A stretch of 14,301 nucleotides of DNA from Sutterella sp. (GTDB lineage: Bacteria; Pseudomonadota; Gammaproteobacteria; Burkholderiales; Burkholderiaceae_F), in assembly GCA_019410445.1 (NCBI GenBank), contig DXSO01000022.1:1-14301 (forward strand). Reading direction: 5' to 3'. The position numbers and the translations under genes were made by a program. How positions within the stretch are numbered: position 1 is the stretch's first letter; each line of letters begins with the position of its first letter. Shown piece by piece: positions 12,837-14,301 of this stretch. The notes under the pieces are model-generated. The model was given only the letters and a program-made list of their open reading frames with translations, had not been told where the DNA came from and made no database searches.

Positions 12837-14301
12837 TTAGAGCTTTGCCAAGTACTTGCCGACGTGGCGACCGAAGGTCACGGTACGGCCGCAGGCCATG
12901 CCGGTCACCAGGTTCGGGTACGTATTGGCAAAGTAGCCGCCGCTGTCGTTACCAATGACGTACAAGCCCGGGATGGGATTGCCTTCCGTGTCGATGGCGT
13001 TCATGTTGGTGTTGATCTGAATGCCGTCCATGGTGCACAGAATGTCACCGGTGTTCTTGGCGCCGTAGAAGGGCGGCTTGTCAAGCGGCGTCAGACGGAA
13101 GGCTTCCTTGCCGTAATCGACGTCGTTGCCGTCTTTGCACATTTTGTTGTAGCGCTTGACGGTTGCAGCCAGTTCCTTGGGAGGCAGCTTCAGCAGTCGG
13201 GCAAGATCTTCAATCGTATCTGCCTTCATGAGGAAGCCCTTTTCAAGAAGCACGGGGAAGTACTTTTCCTGGAAAACCTGCCAGGGGATGTTGGGGTCTG
13301 CGCCGTTTTCGAACGGATACAGACGGGAGCAGCCGTGCATCTTGAACTGCTGGGCATACTTCGTCCAGTTGCTGTCAAAAAGCGTGTAGTGGCAGTGACC
13401 CTTCTGATATTCGTCAGCGTGCAGAATGTTCTCGTAGGTGCCCGATTCGTTGATGAAGCGGTGGCCGTCAGCGTTGACCTTGAGCCAGGGCTGGGAGGCC
13501 ATCCAGAACATGCCCACGTCGCCGGACTTGGCCGTTTCGGGACCATTGGGCTGATCCGGACGCAGAGCGCAGCGGTCAAACTTCATGGCCGAGTGCGTTT
13601 CGTCCATCTTGGCACCGACCCACAAGCAGGCACGGATGCCGTCGCCGTGAGCGCCCGGAACGGAACGGTTGCGGCCGATCACGCGCAGCGTCCAGGGCTG
13701 GAGTGCTTCGAGCATCTTGTAGTTGAGCGAGTAGCCGCCGGTGGCCACAACAACGCCCTTGCTGGCGACGTAGCGCACGTACTTGCCGTCCTTGTTGAGG
13801 GCGATACAGCCGGTGACGCGACCGTTCTTCTTTTCGAGCTTGACCATCTTGGTGTTGTAGTCAAAGCGGGCACCGTGCTTGACGCAGTAGTCGTAGAGCA
13901 CCTTGTTGCCGTTCAAAGGCTTGCCCGTACCGTCATCGCTCGTTCTCCAACGCGGAGAGTGACCGGTCGGGAAATGATGGTGGTAGGCCGGATCAACCTT
14001 GTCGCCGGATTCGTGCCAGAGTTCCACGCCGCGTTCAGCAAGACGATCGCCGTACCAGTCAATCGTGGCACCGGATTCGTCGCACCAAACTTTGACAAGA
14101 TCCTGCTGCAGATGACCTGCGGCATACATCGTGACGGCACGGATGAATTCGAACTTGTCGATCTTGGTGCCCCACTTCTTCTGATAGCGGGATTCGCGGG
14201 CACCCAAGTCGTCGCGGATGCCGGTGCCGGTCGGGAAGCGATCGATACCGATAACCTTGGCGCCTTCTTCGGCAGCCGCAGCGATGGCAAACATGCCGCC
14301 C
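12837..14301 (-). CDS. Fumarate-reductase-like FAD-binding flavoprotein (N-terminus cut by window edge)
   Basis: Third flavoprotein of the FAD_binding_2 / fumarate reductase family, with 487 residues visible. The right edge cuts it within the dinucleotide fold: the first codons read GGMFAIAAAAEEGAKVIGIDR, so start, signal peptide and the first glycines lie outside. Visible features are the substrate/flavin segment TGIRDDLGARES, VVATGGYSLNYKM in mid-protein, VNADGHRFINESGTYEN, and the C-terminal PGLYVIGNDSGGYFANTYPN. Catalytic residues of FccA are not conserved: the His504 segment reads ILCTMDG, NRLGGN is replaced by TYPNLVTG, and no Arg sits at the Arg402 position (Tyr or His there). It belongs to a different clade from the flavoproteins at 2406 and 4029. 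Codon use is strongly biased (AAG, GCC, ATC), suggesting high expression. Export and substrate cannot be judged. Confidence 0.88.
   Translation of the reverse strand, partial: GGMFAIAAAAEEGAKVIGIDRFPTGTGIRDDLGARESRYQKKWGTKIDKFEFIRAVTMYAAGHLQQDLVKVWCDESGATIDWYGDRLAERGVELWHESGDKVDPAYHHHFPTGHSPRWRTSDDGTGKPLNGNKVLYDYCVKHGARFDYNTKMVKLEKKNGRVTGCIALNKDGKYVRYVASKGVVVATGGYSLNYKMLEALQPWTLRVIGRNRSVPGAHGDGIRACLWVGAKMDETHSAMKFDRCALRPDQPNGPETAKSGDVGMFWMASQPWLKVNADGHRFINESGTYENILHADEYQKGHCHYTLFDSNWTKYAQQFKMHGCSRLYPFENGADPNIPWQVFQEKYFPVLLEKGFLMKADTIEDLARLLKLPPKELAATVKRYNKMCKDGNDVDYGKEAFRLTPLDKPPFYGAKNTGDILCTMDGIQINTNMNAIDTEGNPIPGLYVIGNDSGGYFANTYPNLVTGMACGRTVTFGRHVGKYLAKL

Overview
The window most resembles a gut-dwelling member of the Burkholderiales, probably Sutterellaceae (Sutterella/Parasutterella type). 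Three things point there: balanced base composition, a lptE-holA-proA gene order like that of many betaproteobacteria, and several exported fumarate-reductase-like flavoproteins with a small multiheme cytochrome. The assignment is an inference from gene content; there is no rRNA or other marker in the window.

Positions 1-6000 (+ strand) form an anaerobic-respiration locus. A TtrS-like sensor kinase (5' end cut by the window edge) overlaps a FixJ/TtrR-type response regulator, whose stop codon overlaps the start of a Tat-exported flavoprotein. A 150-base regulatory gap follows, holding a perfect inverted repeat and a structured leader, and then a second, strongly codon-biased Tat flavoprotein. 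After tandem hairpins comes a small tetraheme cytochrome c that matches the heme domain of flavocytochrome c fumarate reductase (FccA). The likely logic: the sensor detects a periplasmic acceptor or a related compound, the regulator activates the reductase genes, and the cytochrome passes electrons from the membrane quinol pool to one or both soluble periplasmic flavoproteins. The active sites of the two flavoproteins differ from each other and from FccA, so the acceptor is probably not fumarate.

Positions 6000-10800 (mostly - strand) are housekeeping: proA (proline synthesis), holA (DNA polymerase III delta), lptE (LPS export), hslO (Hsp33 redox chaperone) and a gamma-carbonic-anhydrase-like hexapeptide protein. 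On the + strand follows a PHP-domain 3',5'-nucleoside bisphosphatase/RNase AM (10863-11714), then on the - strand queF (queuosine synthesis).

Positions 12837-14301 (- strand) hold most of a third fumarate-reductase-like flavoprotein, truncated at its N-terminus by the window edge, with a strong terminator after it. The window thus carries three diverged reductase-type flavoproteins and one tetraheme cytochrome. No gene-free stretch exceeds 200 bases. I saw no tRNA, rRNA, CRISPR array, insertion sequence or transposase.
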